Of a stretch of 64,000 nt of DNA, positions 47,156-59,841 are shown piece by piece. The position numbers and the translations under genes are program-made. The notes under the pieces are model-generated. The model searched no databases. It saw nothing but the letters and a program-made list of their open reading frames with translations, and had not been told where the DNA came from. This DNA is from Hoplostethus atlanticus. Taxonomy: Eukaryota; Chordata; Actinopteri; Trachichthyiformes; Trachichthyidae. Within the stretch, counting starts at the first letter, position 1. Each line of letters starts with the position of its first letter. The DNA lies in assembly GCA_034670405.1 (NCBI GenBank), contig JAXDDX010000004.1, forward strand, positions 10,916,001 to 10,980,000. The letters run 5' to 3'.

Positions 47156-47819
47156 ATGGGACCAATAATGTAAGCATTAGTCTCAGCCTGTTTGGCGTAT
47201 CAGATGGGTGCGGTTTACCCCATCAGGACTACTCAGTGTTATGGAAGCTGTCAATCACAGTAAATAATATTTAATTATTTTAAATCCTGTTCTGTTCTCT
47301 TTGTGTTGTTCTGCTGCAGTAAACCTCCTCGTCAGTTGGGACAGTTTGCAGACTTTTTGCATATAACAGTTATGACAGATTTGACACACAGATACACACA
47401 CACACACACACGTGCATATTCCCCCCCGGGTATACACATTTGCTTTGCACACACACAAGTTCACACACGTACGCTACATGTAGCCATGTAGCTTGAAGCA
47501 ATATTGCCAAAATCAGTCTACATATCACAGTATGTTTTTCACTTCCCTGACAGCTTCATATTTGTTCGGCCGTGTTATTACATCAACAGCGACCGACCGA
47601 CCGACATCAGACTGGAGAGAGAGAGAGGCTTAAAAAAATAACAGTGTTTTTTTTTTCTCTCAGTGGTTCATGATTACTTTTTCCACCAGGCCTGCCAGCA
47701 AAATCGCCTTTTTTGTCTTGCTTTTAAAAAACAAAAGTGAAATACGTTATACGCCAATATATTTTGAGCTCTTTCCCAATGTTTCCTGTTAGAAAAGGTG
47801 TAAAAACAACCACCCTCCT

Positions 47820-47857
<38 letters not shown>

Positions 47858-48714
47858 ATGTGGCTTAATAGCAGCTTTAAAAGCCTTTTTACAATACGGC
47901 TCACTCCGCAGCCCGCTCACAAAGCCGGCCGGCTGGCAGGTTAGGGCTTGTGATGGAGTCAATGAGACCATTATGTTCCCCGGCTACGGCCAGGCCCTAT
48001 AACCTGCACAACTGGCAGGCTGGGGAAAAAGACCCCACGGTGCTTATGGGCCCATAGGAAAACCAGCAGGGGAAAGACACACACACACACACACACATAC
48101 ACACCATGCACAAGTGTGTGTATATACACACACACACTCATGTTCACGCAGAAGTACACCAGACAGACAAACATGCCGTGTGCACACATGTACACGTAAA
48201 AACACACTCACACTCACTCTACGGACACACACACACTCTCACTCTTACAAACACACACACACACCCATGCCACAATGGCAGCCCCTAGGGTGGGGAAACT
48301 GGGGCTGCGTGTCGTTTTTCCCTCTGCCCCCTCTCTCTTCATTATGCTCATAATCAGGTCACAACATATATGATGTCCTTATGAAATGAGCCGTTCCACT
48401 GCGGGCTAGTGCAGTGACGCGTGACGGGTGTGAAGCGGTGCAGGGTGGAGGAGATCCACCGTCTCATGGGGACTCGGTAGCACCGTCAACGGATCACACA
48501 CACTTGGATCGGTTTAATTACAGAACGAACGCCGGGGTATAATTTGACTCGTTGCAGGGGAGAGTGGACGAGCAGGGCAGGGAGCAGTGTGGGAAAGAGG
48601 TGTGTGTTTAGAAAGATGGTGTGTGTGTGTGTGTGTGCACCACCACCAGTGGGCAGTATAAAACAAAAATCCCACAGGAACTGAAGGGCTTCACTGTCTG
48701 GATGCAGGTCACAC

Positions 48715-48716
<2 letters not shown>

Positions 48717-48752
<36 letters not shown>
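48717..48752 (+). repeat. (CT)n microsatellite
   Basis: About 36 nt of pure CT, followed by 140 nt of pyrimidine-rich sequence and a CA array. Confidence 0.95.
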
Positions 48753-48758
<6 letters not shown>

Positions 48759-49222
48759 TTCTGTTTCTTCCTCTCCATCGTTCTCTCTTTTTTCTCTCCA
48801 TTTCGTTCTGTCTATCTTGTTTCCTCTAAATATCACTTTCTCAGCACCGTTTCCCTCCTTCTCTTTTATCTCTCACTCTCTCTCTCCCCACACACCCCAC
48901 ACACACACACACACCCACACACACACACACACACAAAAGCAGTCATTTCGGTCTGTTTAGTTACTGCAGTAGCTAATCGTAGAAACATCTCGCCCCCGAG
49001 TTTCTCCACCGCTAAACCGTGTAACTGTACCTGGCGTGGGCCCGCCGCTCATCGCCACCGTGAGAGGTGTGAGGTAGGAATGTCTCGGAGGCGGTGATGG
49101 AAGAAGTGAGCCGAGTACAGTACGAGGACGGGCTCGACACCAGAGAGAAGTTGATGTGCCGGTGGGGGGAAACTGATCAATGAGGGGGTGAAAGATGCAT
49201 GAGAAAGGATGTACTGTATTCG

Positions 49223-49271
<49 letters not shown>

Positions 49272-49570
49272 CGGTCTTCACATTGTGTTGATTTTGAAAC
49301 ACAAGATCACATGCCGAGGTGAAAGCTAGTCTGGCCAGAAGTGTCATTTCACCGTGAGCGCTGCGGTTAGGGAAACTGAAAAGTCTTAAGGGGGTGGGGG
49401 GGGGTTTGTCTCCGTTCAGTTGCGGTCATGTATGAGGGTGTGTGGGTGTTGCAGCATGTGTGTGTGTGTGTGTGTGTGTGTTTGTGAGACTGTTGTAATG
49501 TGTGCTATTAAATGTGATGTCAGTTTGTGCGGGCATGCAACTGAGCTTGGGAGGGCAATTGCTCAACGTT

Positions 49571-49700
49571 TAGGGGGGGGGAGGGGTGGGGACGGGGCGG
49601 GGGCGTGGGGGTGCATCTATTCCCTGCTGGATATGGTGAAAAGTGCAGCGCAGCAGAAATGCATTCCAAGGAGGGAGGAGGGGGGAGGGGGGGGGGGGCT
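49571..49700 (+). other. G-run cluster, possible G-quadruplexes
   Basis: Several runs of 3-10 G on the + strand (GGGGGGGGGAGGGGTGGGG, GGGGCGGGGGCGTGGGGG, GGAGGGGGGG) in 130 nt, well beyond the G3N1-7 rule. Confidence 0.6.
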
Positions 49701-49891
49701 GCATGGGTTCCACGACTATCAGGTTCTTTGGCCGGGCCGTGGGTTTGGCTCCGGCGCAGCTTAATGGCAGGAAAAGAGAGAGAGAGAGTCTATAGATGAT
49801 TGGTAGTGAAGGGGCCAAACCAGAGAGGAGCGTTGTAGCCCAACCTTTTATTGTTTACAGATAAAACGCCTTGCCAAACCCTTAAAGAAGG

Positions 49892-49922
<31 letters not shown>

Positions 49923-49979
49923 AGAAAATTCACAGCCTTGGACCATTAAGAAGCAACATAAAAGGTGCTAGTTGCTAAG

Positions 49980-50020
<41 letters not shown>

Positions 50021-50944
50021 GCCTGCAGCAGGCCCCGTAGCCCGTCTGACTGCTAATGAACTTGGACCAGCGTCGGGGCTGAATGGGCTCTTTCTCCCCC
50101 TCGGCCACCACCGCCACTCAGCTGTCACTCGCTGACCTCCAGCTCTCTCCGATTATGTCACTCAACGGTTAGAGGCTCGACATACATCCGTCATTGGGCT
50201 ACATTGGGCCCGCGACGTCCAATCAAAACACTCTGCCGATCCGTTTCGGTCGACACCAAAAGGTCTGCGAAGAAAACCACCTTCTCTTTTCTGTCTCTTT
50301 TTACTCTTTAACCTGGATCAAATAAAAGGTGTGTGGACCTTTATGGTTGTCAACACCGTAACAGTCTAGCAGGGGACGTTGAGTGTCATCACCGTTACAC
50401 TCTCCCTCACCGATCGGCAGAGCTGAATGTCGTCCATTCTGTGTGTGTGTCCTGTCTCTTGGAACCAGAGGAATCCATTGAGCTCTGGTCGCTAGGAGCA
50501 ACGGGGGGGGGGGGGGGGGGAGGGAGGAGGGGCTTGGTGTCCACCCCCTCCACACCTCCCTCTGCCATCCTTCCCCTCCCTCCCTCCCTCCCTCACATCG
50601 GGCTTTGCCTTTGGCTGAACGCTGGGATTCTTTCACAGAGGCTTCTGGTTGCCAAGAGAGAGCGAGCCCCAGAAAAGCCGGGCGAATGTATGTGGGTTAC
50701 TGCGAGTCAGAAGGGGGCTTTTCATTCTCCTCCTCCTTCCCTCCTTTTTTTTTTTTTTCTCTCCCCTCCCTTTTTTGTTCCTTTTCTTTTTTTGCTTCTT
50801 TGGCTCTTTTCTTCCCGTCTCTCGCGAGTGAAAAGATAACATTGATTTGTGTCAATCCCGTTTATTATTCTCCTGGACGAGAGCTAAGACAAGGCCCAAT
50901 CAGATATGCAGCCCCGTCCTATTGACTTATTAACTTTCCCCTTC

Positions 50945-50985
<41 letters not shown>

Positions 50986-52227
50986 TTGTGTGTTTGGCCC
51001 GTGTTCCCGACCCAGGGACAAACAAAACGGTCTGCGACTCCACTAAAAAAGGATCTGCAGCAGATGTTGCGCTGGCCTCGGTCTCACTTCCTTTCACCAG
51101 TCCTCCACTTCTTCTTTCCCTTCCTCTTTTCTCTCTGACGAACGCTGAGTGGTTAAGAGCTGTGTTGTTGTGGACCGGCCGACTCGGAGGGACACGGGGA
51201 TGTAATCCAGGCTGTTGACACTGATCAGGAGACAGCTTGTACCGTATATATATGCTTGTCTGCTTCTATGTCCTGTTTGCCTGAGCTGTTTACGTCTTCG
51301 GCCTCTTTTAAAATTAGTTATCGGCAGACGATCGGCGCAGCCACCCACAGGCAGCGTGGCATTTTAGGCCTGTGGGGTTTGTCAGCGTCAAACTCAATCA
51401 GACCTTTTGAAATCTGTGGTCACATCTATATGAGTTTCAGGTTCAGGCACCAGATAGAAAGGGGATTTTTCTTGTACTTGACATGTGCCATCTCCTTTTG
51501 AGGCAGTGAAAGTGTGTGCTAGTGTGTGTGTGTGTGTGTGAATCATTTTACCCTGTCTCATCCTCTTTGTGTCTCTATGCCTTCCCAAGGTTGGAGAGAG
51601 CTCGACAATAGGGTATAAGTCTAGATATCCTAGATATCCACATCAGAGCGCTCGCTATTATTTCATTAGATTGATATCAGGTTGTCTGACGCCACCCTCT
51701 TTCTCCCTCGTTCTCCCTTCTTCGGCAGAGTTTCTCATTTCAGCAAAGACAATGGCCTGTCTATCCTGTGGTACTAAGTAAATGTCAGATACTGTCTCCC
51801 CTCCTCCTCACCTATTCATTAAAATGCTCTAGGGGGTGTAGGGTAGATATCCATCTAGTGGGGACTGTATACATGTGTGCAACATGGTAAAGCTAAAGTC
51901 ACTGGATCGGGTTTCCCCTATATAGGTATAGGTCTCCCAGCAATGCCTGTTTTGTTTCATCAGTTAGCATTTTCAGCTAATGCTAGCTAGCTTCCATCAG
52001 GCTTTGCAGGCTTTGCAGCTGCCCCCTGCTGGGAATAGAACCAGCAACCCTCCCTAACCAACCTGCCACTCCAGTTTAAACGTCTTCACCACTAAAATAC
52101 TGTTGAGTTTACCGGTTCATACGTCAAAAACATCAATGCAGCGCTGCTCAAAGCTTCGAGGTCCTCGTACTTTCAGGTGCAGCCCGAGAGCAGGATGATC
52201 CCTGGACGGAGAAGGAAAATCCTCATC

Positions 52228-52262
52228 GCTCCTCCTCCTCCTCCTCCTCCTCCTCCTCCTCC
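52228..52262 (+). repeat. (CTC)n trinucleotide microsatellite
   Basis: About eleven CTC units with no coding context. Confidence 0.95.
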
Positions 52263-52954
52263 TTTTTCCGAAAGGTCAGCTAAATGAAAGGGATGTGGCT
52301 CTAATATAGATTGGGTTGTTACTCCTGGAGGGACTGACGGCATGTGTTATGTTATATCGTTAGGATAATAATTCCTCCGATATAAGACACCTCTGGCAGC
52401 CTTCAGCCCTTTCATATCCCCCCCCCCCCCCGCTCTGGACATCTGGCAGACATACGCTTCAGGCTCATGGCAGGGAGGATGTGGGGGCAGGGATCGATTC
52501 CATAACTCAGGACCGTGGATGTTGAGTATTTCCAATCTGGCTGAACTGCAGAGAGAGTATACGGTTCTTTTCTTTCAGGTGTGAAAAGAGCGCAGAGTAT
52601 TTATCTGTGCCGTTTTACTTGGCGCTAGCGGAGAGTTTCCTACGCCGGTATCTGTTTTCTTCTGCAACACCGTGGAAAGAAAAAAAAAAACACCAAACAA
52701 TAAAAACTCACCTGATTTCCTGTCTCTCGTCTGAGCTCGGTTTTTTCTTCTCACTTCCTGTACGGCTGGTTTCCTACCAGATATTTCTAGAAGCCCTGTC
52801 TCGGTGGTTGGTGATGACAACAACATGTGTGCGGCAAACTTGTGAACAATGGAACTGACTTGTTTATAAAGTCTTCAGAAGTGTAATTTGTGCTCAGACA
52901 AATATGAACCTCGGCCTGTTGAGGAAGTTGAATCATAATCTTGATGATTTGTCA

Positions 52955-53050
52955 GGTTATATAAATGTTATTGATCCCACAAGGAGGAAAATTGGATTCC
53001 TACTTCTCACAGAAAACTCAGAACAATGAAACACAAAGCATAAAAACACT
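52955..53050 (+). repeat. Retroelement-3'-end-like fragment
   Basis: TTATTGATCCCACAAGGAGG AAAATTGGATTC (split for length) resembles the TTTATTGATCCCAAGGGAAATT tail of fish non-LTR repeats. From memory only. Confidence 0.4.
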
Positions 53051-53796
53051 CCCGACATCAGCGACGTGACGATCTACACGAGCAACACCGATATAAGAAC
53101 AACCTATAGCAACAACACGCCGTCACAGCACTGCGTTATCCCAACCTTCCTTCCCAGCATCCCTTGCAGGAAGCCTACCCCGAGTCTTCTGCCACAGAGC
53201 CGGCTCCGTGTCCATTCATCTCCCCTCGTTTATTTTCCTTCCTGCCTCGTGTGTCCAGCGAGAGCTTTTTTCACGAATGACCTACTTTTTTTTTTTTTTT
53301 TGGTGAAGACTCAATAGAGAGCGTTGTGCCAAGTGGCTCCCGGTTGCCAGAGGTTTAACCCGAAGAAGAAGAAGACGGGGTCCGGGGGACAGGCCTCGCC
53401 AGATCGCGTGAGACGGGGAGGATCCCTGCGCCAATTGGGGAGCAGCGTGGGGCTCGACGAGGTGCACCTGGAGTTGAGTCGAAGCTAGCCTGTCTGTCTC
53501 TCTTTGGCGAACCAGCTCTCGTTAAATCACCACTGATGGAGTATTAACGTGCTCAATAAGTGGGAACGTCACAGCTTGCTCTATATTGGTCTCTCAGTAG
53601 TTCACCGTGCTGCAGCGCCGCCGCCGCCATCGGTCCTGCTCACGTCTTGTTGTCGGGGGCTTTCATGCTGGAGGTATGCTAGCTAGCTACCTAATGGAAA
53701 ACTTGCATCATTACCACACTTGGTTTGGCGCACAACAAACATGCAGGCATACAATGGCACACACATAAACCACCCCACCCCCCCCGCCCTCCCCCG

Positions 53797-53800
<4 letters not shown>

Positions 53801-53840
<40 letters not shown>
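53801..53840 (+). repeat. (CA)n microsatellite
   Basis: About 40 nt of pure CA, preceded by a C-rich run (CCACCCCACCCCCCCCGCC). Confidence 0.95.
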
Positions 53841-53843
<3 letters not shown>

Positions 53844-54029
53844 AACACACGACTCATTGTCAAGAAAGCCAGACATAACATAACTTTGTCCAATACCAGC
53901 ATAAGATTTCTCAAAATGTCTGATCCATCACTTCCTGTTCCAGTGCAGGTGGGAGGAGCCTGGGGGGGGCGGGGCGTCTATCTGGGCAGGTCAGTCTAAT
54001 GAGCAGCTCGTTCACTGAACCAGACAGTT

Positions 54030-54110
54030 TATGGGGTGGCTGCCAGCCTCATTAAGAGCAGCTCTTAATTGGCCCTTTTCGAGCCAAAAAACCCAAAAGC
54101 TGAAACATCT
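54030..54110. promoter_or_regulatory. Candidate conserved non-coding element
   Basis: Contains the inverted sequence CATTAAGAGCAGCTCTTAATTGG, at 54,050-54,072 (quoted in part: TTAAGAGCAGCTCTTAA, a 17-base near-palindrome), followed by TTTTCGAGCCAAAAAACCC. Repeat-free and unlike its surroundings. Confidence 0.35.
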
Positions 54111-57100
54111 GCTGGCCCGTGAACCCTGTTCCTCCTCCCCTCTACCCTCTTCCGCCCTTCGCTCTGCTGTGGCACTTGTTGATGGCCCGCCGCCGCCGCC
54201 GCCGCCGCCTTCCATAACAACCACATCCACACAGACAGTTACATACTGTACCATATTTTAAGGCAGGTAAGGAAGAGCCCTTGAGCAAGACACCGAATCC
54301 TCCGAGGATCACCAAGACTAGTGAAGTGACCCACCATCCGAGCTCAACCCTCTTTGACAGGCGCCCTGTTGCCGCGGTGACGTATCTTCTTTCCTTGTCT
54401 CTGTGCTGAGGAGGGCGGGAGGCCTGTGGGAGAGTTTGCCTGAGAAGACCTGCTGATACGTGTCCCAGATACTGGCATGGGAGACTGATAAGACCAGCAA
54501 GCTTAGACAACTCCTCATTGTCCGGCGCTCCCAAGGTTACTAATTCCCAGTGTGTGACAGAGGCATGGCTGCCCCGGGCGGATTGATAATAAAGCCACTG
54601 TGTGCTTGGAGCCGGCCTTCCTTCCTTCAGCGGTAGATACAGAAAAAGGACCTAAAATGTCCAAAATGTCCTGTGTTTTATTGTGACTCTGTCGTCTGCA
54701 GTCCAGCTTCCTGTTAGCTGCTCATTAGCCCTGCAGGCTAGCTGGGAACAGGCAGAGAACACATAAAACATGGCCGCCCCTGCCAAGTGACAGATTTGTT
54801 TTGTCACAACAGCTCGTTGTGGAGGAGACACAGAGACACATCACAGAGACAGACTCCTCTGGAAGCCCGTGTTGTGTTTGGGTGTGCTTTTCCCCATTGA
54901 TTACCTGGCTGGGAGAGATGAGAAGGGAAGACAAGGGGGGAGGGAGTGGGAGGGAGTGGAGAGCGGGTCTGGGAGAGAGCGTGTGCGGTGGAGGTTTCTC
55001 AGCACTGGCAGGCTGTGGACAGCTGGACCACCGGTTCGAGTTTCTCCTCACAGCGAGGCTGAAATTTCAGACCCTCAAAATCGAGGGTAATAAACGATCG
55101 GGCTCTCAAAACAACCCCTCCGTGTGGGGTTTTTTTTCCCGCCCTTTTCTTATTTTTCCTCTCCCAGTGCCTTGGCCCGGCCTCGGCAACAAGCTTTTTG
55201 CACTGGTATGATAGCAAATGTGATTATGTCAAAATATTTTACTCCAAACATGGTTGAATGGTACAAATTCCCTCCACAGTGCTAGCATTATGTGGAGTCA
55301 GCGGCGCGCACAGCTGTTCTGGGCGCAGCGTCGTTCACGTGGTTGGGATTACTCCTTCACCGCAGCGGGACCGTTCCTTCCTGATCTGAAGTCAGCCATC
55401 CAGGCGTGTTTTTTCGGGGGTTGGAAATGTTTTGAGGAAGTGAGAGGTGCTGATGTGACAATTGTGCAGCGGGCACCACTGCAACCGGGAGTGAGTAACA
55501 ACAGGATGAAGCAAGGCTTTGGTGTGGCCTCGGACATGACTGGGGAAGTGGAAACAGCAGGGGGGGCTGCACAGCGAGGCTGAATCACGGAATGATGACA
55601 GTATGGATACGCAGAGCGAGGCGAGGTTGAGCAGCTCTCGTTCCCCGCCCGTTCGACTTTTATGTATTTGGCCGTCTGTCGCTGTCAAAAGACTAAAACG
55701 ATAGCAAATGTGAACTTTGTGATGCTAACGGGCATAAAAAGAGAGATCTGCACATCAGCAGCGACCCAACCAGACATCACTCAGGCCTCGTTGCTATGGT
55801 TTCTCTGTCGGTGCAATCTCTCAAAGCGAGCTAAAGATGCTCTATTGGCATCCTCTCACAAACAAAGCATCATTTTCAGCTCCATCTATGTGTCTACTTC
55901 TGCACAACACAACATTTGTTTCGTGCCTTGACTCCTTTTTAAGAGCTTATATCTGAAAAGACTCCCAGACTCCTCTCTGTTACACAACGGTCCTGTGAAT
56001 CAGGCATGAGTAGTCAATCAGTCAACCAGAGGTTTAGCAGCCCAGCTGTCAGAAAGCTGAGCTTACCTCTCTCCTTACTCAGCAGAGTTCGAAAAAAAAA
56101 AGAAAAAGAACACTCCTCTTGTCTCTTCATTTCCTTGCTCTTTCTTTGCCCTCCACCTCCACCTCCACCTCCACCCTCCCCTCTCTCTCCCTCCCTCCCC
56201 CTCTCCTGTGATGAATGGAAGGTATGAATTCTCCGCGGCCTCCCTGGGTTTCTCTCTGAGGCCCTCAGCAGCTGAACAAACAGCCTCGCAAAACAGCCGC
56301 TCTCAACTTAAAGGCACAATCAGGAATTTATTTGAACCATCTAACGTTTTGGCGTATATTTGTGTATGGTCTGGGAGCGCTCGGCTTATACACGGAAAAT
56401 ATGTTTTTTTTAGACCCTCCATAACTCAAAGTGGAGGTCTGCTTTACCCCCAAACACCTCGGATGTAAACAAGAGACCTCAAAACACACAGACGTCGTCG
56501 GTTCACGTATCAGAAACACAGACGCTTAATTTTGCGGTTAAAAAACAAAATATTTAGTACAATTCAATGAAGTGTGTAACTGCATGCTGCAATTATGAGT
56601 TGGGTCTTTAAGACATATGGGGAGAAGAGAGAGAGAGAGAGAGAGCTGATGCTGGTGGTGGGGGGGAGTGTTGTTGGTCAGGTCTGGAGGGGTGGTCCTG
56701 GTCAAGAGTCAGACCCAGCTGTTCTGGTCTATTTATCCATGCCACAGCACCAGAAGTTGTGGTATAGAGTTGGACGAGGGCTGTGGTGAGGCATTAGGGA
56801 GAGAGTGTGCATGACAGGGGAGGGGGAGGGGAGGGGGGGGAGAAGACGAGATGGATGAGGATGATGCGAAGCAGATGGAGGGTGTGGTTTCTATAAAGTA
56901 CTCTGCGCCTGTGACGCAGGTTTGAGCTCTCCAGGTGCATTGTGGGTGCGTCCTGCGCTGAGTACGTTGCCCAGCTCCTCTTGATTGAGGGGGACTGGCC
57001 CGGGTCGCCGCGGCTGTCTGCAGCAGCGCCGGGCCAGGAAGGTGAGGCCATCGCTCCTCCATGTGAAACACACAGTAGAGCGCTGGAGGCCTGACAGCTC

Positions 57101-57551
57101 TTTAACGATCTGCAGGCTGTGTAATTCGACTGGTCTTCGCCCCCCCCCCTCCCCTCCACCTCCCCCGCCTCACCCCTCCTCACCTCCCCCCCCACTACCC
57201 CGCACGCTGCAGCAGCCAGAACATTCCTCACACATCTGGCCCTCCGAGTCTTTTCCCAAACGTTCCCTCTCTCTCCCACCACCCCACGCCGTAATTACCC
57301 ACAAGCCCTGTGTTCTCCCTTTTCTCTTTTTCTTTTTATGATCCTCGGCCCCCTCCGCCGCTGAAATAATAAAAGCACCAGAAACGTCATTTATAGTCAT
57401 GATTTAGGGAGAAAGACGCTTTTTTTTCTTTTTTTTTCTGGTGTCTGTAATGTGCCATCCAGAAATATGTTTTTTCTTTAGCGGCGTGTGTGTGTGCCAA
57501 GACGTAGAAATGCAAGACAAACACAATGAATCAGTTTGGGTTGCCCGGTTT

Positions 57552-57592
57552 CTTCTTCTTCTTCTTCTTCTTCTTCTTCTTCTTCTTCTTCC
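57552..57592 (+). repeat. (TTC)n trinucleotide microsatellite
   Basis: About 13 TTC units, giving poly-Phe, poly-Leu or poly-Ser frames that are not genes. Confidence 0.95.
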
Positions 57593-57705
57593 AGATTGTT
57601 CAACGTTCCCAGAGGGCCTGGTTAGTTGTTTTGATGGGGCTGAGTAAGGCAGCGAGAGTGGGAGTGGGAACGAGGTTCATTTTGGGTGATGTCGATGTCT
57701 TATGG

Positions 57706-57736
<31 letters not shown>

Positions 57737-58001
57737 GTCAAAGGGCGATGCCGTGTGATGCCGTGCGGGGTCAGGCAGGAGATCAACCGGGGTTTTTTAT
57801 TTATTTTTTTTATTTTGCATCTGCAGCAGGCACATGTCTGAGAGCTCACAGGAAGTGGAGGGCGCATGCAAGGGGGCACGCACAGAGGAAGTTCCTTTGT
57901 TGCCGTCCCCCTGCCGGGAAACAACTATTGTTAAAAGTACTTGGCTGTGTGTGTTTTTTTATCTGAAGGCGCTGTTTACTCCCGCTTTGTCTGTAATCTC
58001 A

Positions 58002-58040
<39 letters not shown>

Positions 58041-58434
58041 CCCCTGTACCTCCCACCGCTGGCCCGCCGCCACACATTTGTCTCGCAGCCCTTGTGTTTT
58101 GAGATAGTGGCTTACTTTCACACTGTGGGAACAATTGTTGCGACACTTGAGTGCCCGCTATCTGAATTGGATTAAAGGTTTGTTTGGAGCTGAATAACAC
58201 CCACTAGAACTGATATGGTGGGAATTCATAGAGAGAGAGAGAGAGAGACAGAGCAGCCCCTGACAATACCTTGGGGTGGGGAGGCAAGGGAGGAGAGGTA
58301 GATGATAAAGGACATGTTCCCTCAAATAAAGCATTCTGCAAGAAATACAGCAACTAGCCCTCTCAAAAGAGATGTGCTGCTTTATAGACCCATCACTGCT
58401 CCTCACGGCTCCTGGTGGTTTGATTTTCAGGTTT

Positions 58435-58510
58435 TTCACAGCTTGGTGGTGAAGCGATGCAAGCGTCTGCCTTTGGAGCAAGCTAGGAGTTTGAACCTCC
58501 ACCATGCTGT
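58435..58510 (+). mobile_element. tRNA-derived SINE fragment
   Basis: AGCTTGGTGGTGAAGCG resembles a tRNA A box region and GAGTTTGAACCTCC a slightly degenerate B box about 35 nt later, the spacing of a tRNA-derived SINE head. No intact tRNA cloverleaf can be drawn. Confidence 0.4.
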
Positions 58511-59785
58511 CTATGTGTTCAAAATAAAACCAGGTAAATCAGAATTAAGAGCTCTAATGCAGCCGGTTCATAACATTTGATCCATTCTCTCTACAGCACC
58601 ATGTAGAACCATCTGAGCAATAAAACAAGGCTGTATGAGAGTGTACCTCCTCCCTCAAAGATCCTCTACGGCTCTGTGTCTTTACCATGTCGGACTGTAC
58701 GGCCGGCAGCCCTGCAGCGCTACTCCCAACTCTCAAATCCACCCAGTCTGCATTCAATAGAAATGGAAATGTGAGGCCCTCCCCTCCCGCGGCTCCCCCC
58801 CGTCTCCCCCCGTCTCCTCGCTCCACTCCCCCAGAATGAGCCAGGATGTTTTGAGAAGCGGGATATTGCTCCTAATGGATTCCAAACACCACAAAAGTTT
58901 ATTAGGAAGCAGGGCATCGTAAAAAGTAGGAGAAGAGGGTGGAGGGAAATGGGTGGGGGGGATGGGGGTGCGGGGGTGTGAATAGTTTCTGTTTTGTTTT
59001 TGTAGAATATTTATATTTTTTTCACCAGGAAATGAACGTTAACCAGCCTCTTATAAAGGATGTGCTGGTGCTTTATTTTTAGTGCAGCCAAAAGAGTTTT
59101 TCTAATCAAGTTAACCGTCTTGTTTTTGTCTCTGTAGTTTCAGTTGCCATCAAGCCCCGTGGCGTTGGAAATGACAACATCTGCCTGGTTATGTTTGTGA
59201 CCTTCGGCAATGCAGAGTGGAGATGCACCGCAAACGCTCCCTGATTAGATGAGATTAGATCAAAAGGAGGAATTTCCCACTTCTGAGAGTTTGTGAGTCT
59301 AAATCTAGCTACTCTGCTACGTCGCTACGTCTGATAGCCTTGGTATGATTCTTGTCAGTGTGCACTGGAACTCTGTGGGCTGTAAATTGGTAATCTGACT
59401 GTAGTTATATTTGTTGTTCAGCACCAACAAACCCCTGAACGCTCTTCCTGTCCAGTGCAAGATGATCTCCATCACGTTACATTCACGGCATCATCATGTC
59501 CCCGAGCATCGCTGACCTCCTTCCACTCTCCAGGGAATATCGGAAAAAGAAATTGGAAAACAGCAAAAGTCTTGAACAATCACAACATGAGAGAAGTAAA
59601 CTAAATGATTTATAATTCCATTACTCTATTTCTAGATATATAAGCAAGTATGTCGCAAGGAGGCACACAACCACATAGCATGGCTGTGCCTGCAGATGTG
59701 CAATGAAAGGCAACAGAAAATGGAGAAAATGGAATTAGACTGAATGCCTGTGCAGTTGAGCCTTGTGTTGTGGCAGTTTTCCTTG

Positions 59786-59786
<1 letters not shown>

Positions 59787-59828
<42 letters not shown>

Positions 59829-59841
59829 GTGTGTGTGTGTA
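59787..59841 (+). repeat. (TG)n microsatellite
   Basis: About 55 nt of TG with one GTTGTG interruption. Confidence 0.95.

Larger units (their letters stand above)
45366..49200. other. Gene-free, microsatellite-dense stretch
   Basis: TG/CA arrays at 45,713-45,742, 46,112-46,156, 46,850-46,922, 47,107-47,155, 47,823-47,852, 48,078-48,098 and 48,899-48,937, with CT at 48,717-48,752. Repeat-free islands at 47,940-48,012 and 48,325-48,400 may be conserved elements. No exon supported; His/Thr- or Val/Cys-rich open frames are repeat translations. Confidence 0.6.
49201..54000. other. Gene-free stretch with G-runs and arrays
   Basis: TG arrays at 49,229-49,270, 49,458-49,482, 49,981-50,018, 50,948-50,976 and 51,526-51,541; GA at 49,890-49,918; G-runs at 49,571-49,612, 49,680-49,700 and 50,502-50,522; (CTC)n at 52,228-52,262; CA at 53,801-53,840. 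Complex sequence at 50,140-50,260 and 50,850-50,945 may be regulatory. A retroelement-like fragment lies at 52,955-53,050. No exon supported. Confidence 0.55.
54001..58000. other. Gene-free stretch
   Basis: No exon supported. It includes a candidate conserved element at 54,030-54,110, (CCG)n at 54,189-54,210, C/T-rich runs at 56,150-56,205 and 57,139-57,200, (TTC)n at 57,552-57,592, and TG at 57,709-57,732. Sequence at 55,650-55,930 is repeat-free and AT/GC-balanced but shows no splice-bounded homologous frame. Confidence 0.5.

Noticed and set aside
48621..49097. 158-codon frame with Ser/Leu and His/Thr tracts
   Set aside because: Made of TG, CT and CA microsatellites; no domain.
58435..58510. 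tRNA gene
   Set aside because: A and B boxes are degenerate and no cloverleaf or acceptor stem forms; called a SINE fragment.
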